The notes below the pieces were generated by a model. It did not search any database, was not told where the DNA came from, and saw only the letters and a program-made list of their open reading frames with translations. Positions 63,303 through 64,000 of a stretch of 64,000 nucleotides of DNA are shown here, piece after piece. Within the stretch, counting starts at the first letter, position 1, and each line of letters starts with the position of its first letter. The stretch covers positions 248,001-312,000 of the forward strand of contig CANKXX010000005.1 in NCBI GenBank assembly GCA_947487835.1. Reading direction: 5' to 3'. The position numbers were made by a program, and so were the translations under genes. This DNA is from an uncultured Microbacteriaceae bacterium (lineage in GTDB: Bacteria > Actinomycetota > Actinomycetes > Actinomycetales > Microbacteriaceae).

Positions 63303-64000
63303 GCCATGCCCCCGTCCGGCGCGACGGGCGGGACGATGTTGTCCTCGCCCGGCCACTCGATTCGCACGACGGTGCCGCGGCCCAGCTCGGAATCGACGTG
63401 GACGGCGCCGCCCACCTTGCCGACGCGCTCGATGATGGAGACGCGGAGGCCGAGCCGCTCGCCCGGGATGTGCCGCGTGTCGAATCCGGCGCCGTCGTCA
63501 CCGATCTCGATGACGACGCCGCCCTCCTGGCCGCCCGCGACCGACACCCAGCGGCTGACCGCGCGGTCGGGCCGGCCGGCGTGCTGCACGCTGTTGACCA
63601 TCGCCTGCACGGTCGCCGAGTGCAGGGCCTCGGCGGCGTTCTCCGGCACGCCGTGCCCCGTGCACTCCGCGAGCCGCATCTCGAAGTCCACGGCGAAGCC
63701 GGCCGCGGACGCGGCGATGCGCTGGGAGAGCGTGTTGACGGGTACGAGGGCGCCGTCCTCGCCGGTGCTGACCGCCGCGTCGGCGAGGTGCCGGATGGCG
63801 TTCTGCGCCATCCGCGCCGCCAGGTCCTGCGACTCCGGCGTGTACGCCCGCGCCGCCGAGAGGAAGGTGGTGAGCACGCTGTCGTGCACGATGGCGTCCA
63901 CCTGCACGCGCTCCACCTCGGTCGCGTGCTGGCGCACCGCGTGCGAGTACCGGTCGAGGGCGGTGTGCTGCGCCGTGTCGACCGAGCTGGTCGCCTGGCG
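63299..64000 (-). CDS. Sensor histidine kinase, C-terminal part (truncated by window edge)
   Basis: The frame is open to the last base of the window, so the start lies outside. The visible 233 residues contain VDAIVHDSVLTTFL with the likely phospho-acceptor His-Asp pair of HisKA_3-type kinases, then ATVQAMVNSVQHAG (N box), IGDDGAGFD (G1 box) and GRGTVVRIEW at the end. This places it in the NarL-partner class of kinases. A response regulator is not visible. It overlaps the membrane partner gene by 4 bp. Confidence 0.85.
   Translation of the reverse strand, partial: RQATSSVDTAQHTALDRYSHAVRQHATEVERVQVDAIVHDSVLTTFLSAARAYTPESQDLAARMAQNAIRHLADAAVSTGEDGALVPVNTLSQRIAASAAGFAVDFEMRLAECTGHGVPENAAEALHSATVQAMVNSVQHAGRPDRAVSRWVSVAGGQEGGVVIEIGDDGAGFDTRHIPGERLGLRVSIIERVGKVGGAVHVDSELGRGTVVRIEWPGEDNIVPPVAPDGGMA

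Overview
The window is a very GC-rich chromosomal stretch from an actinobacterium, most probably of the family Microbacteriaceae. The evidence is a WhiB2-type regulator, the manB / DUF3499 / zincin-like cluster, an actinobacterial accD-accE pair, an LCP protein in a purK-purE operon, two DUF222/HNH (13E12-type) genes, frequent GTG/TTG starts, 4-bp ATGA/GTGA gene overlaps, and many leaderless promoters of the form TANNNT, 6-7 nt, start codon. No tRNA, rRNA, CRISPR array, transposase or prophage gene was seen.

Layout. 1-2 kb: a DUF222/HNH nuclease gene bracketed by short dispersed repeats. 2-9.3 kb: a conserved core block (manB, a DUF3499 gene, a divergent zincin-like gene, a DUF5719 gene, a 1011-aa glycosyltransferase and whiB2), similar in order to the Rv3256c-Rv3260c region of Mycobacterium. 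9.5-11.7 kb: galE, a tiny membrane-protein gene and a divergent GlxA-type regulator. 11.8-17.5 kb: a secreted repeat protein, a polytopic glycosyltransferase-like protein and manA. 17.8-19 kb: an acyl-CoA dehydrogenase. 19-37.4 kb: the main envelope polysaccharide locus, with two O-antigen-ligase-like proteins, two GlfT2-like galactofuranosyltransferases, a YfhO-like protein, a pyruvyl transferase, Glf, further family 2 glycosyltransferases, a Wzm/Wzt ABC exporter, and a GtrA/GtrB module with a sugar epimerase. 37.5-40 kb: a membrane protein and a second DUF222/HNH gene with the same upstream repeats as the first. 40-44.8 kb: the four dTDP-rhamnose genes split around a divergent promoter region, plus a family 4-like glycosyltransferase. 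44.9-50.7 kb: TPR, LCP, purE, purK, a second GtrA and UDP-glucose dehydrogenase. 50.7-55 kb: PH-domain protein, birA, a lipoprotein-like gene whose start codon seems lost, accD and accE. 55-62.2 kb: a structured intergenic region, then an amine-catabolism module (copper amine oxidase with a histidine-rich tail, small membrane protein, two APC permeases, IclR regulator). 62.3-64 kb: a sensor kinase cut by the window edge, overlapping a kinase-like membrane partner.

How the genes fit together. ManA/ManB, GalE, Glf, RfbABCD and UGD supply GDP-mannose precursors, UDP-Gal, UDP-Galf, dTDP-rhamnose and UDP-glucuronate. GlfT1/GlfT2-like and other glycosyltransferases build a lipid-linked galactofuranose- and rhamnose-containing polymer, pyruvyl transferase may decorate it, Wzm/Wzt exports it, Wzy/YfhO/GT-C proteins modify it outside, and the LCP protein can attach it to peptidoglycan. 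The set resembles the mycobacterial galactan machinery without visible arabinan or mycolate genes. The polymer structure is an inference.

The items I consider most worth a second look are the matching repeat architecture around both DUF222/HNH genes, the multi-hairpin region at 55.2 kb at a break in the usual acc gene order, the GCG codon exactly where a leaderless lipoprotein start should be, and the kinase/pseudokinase pair at the right edge.
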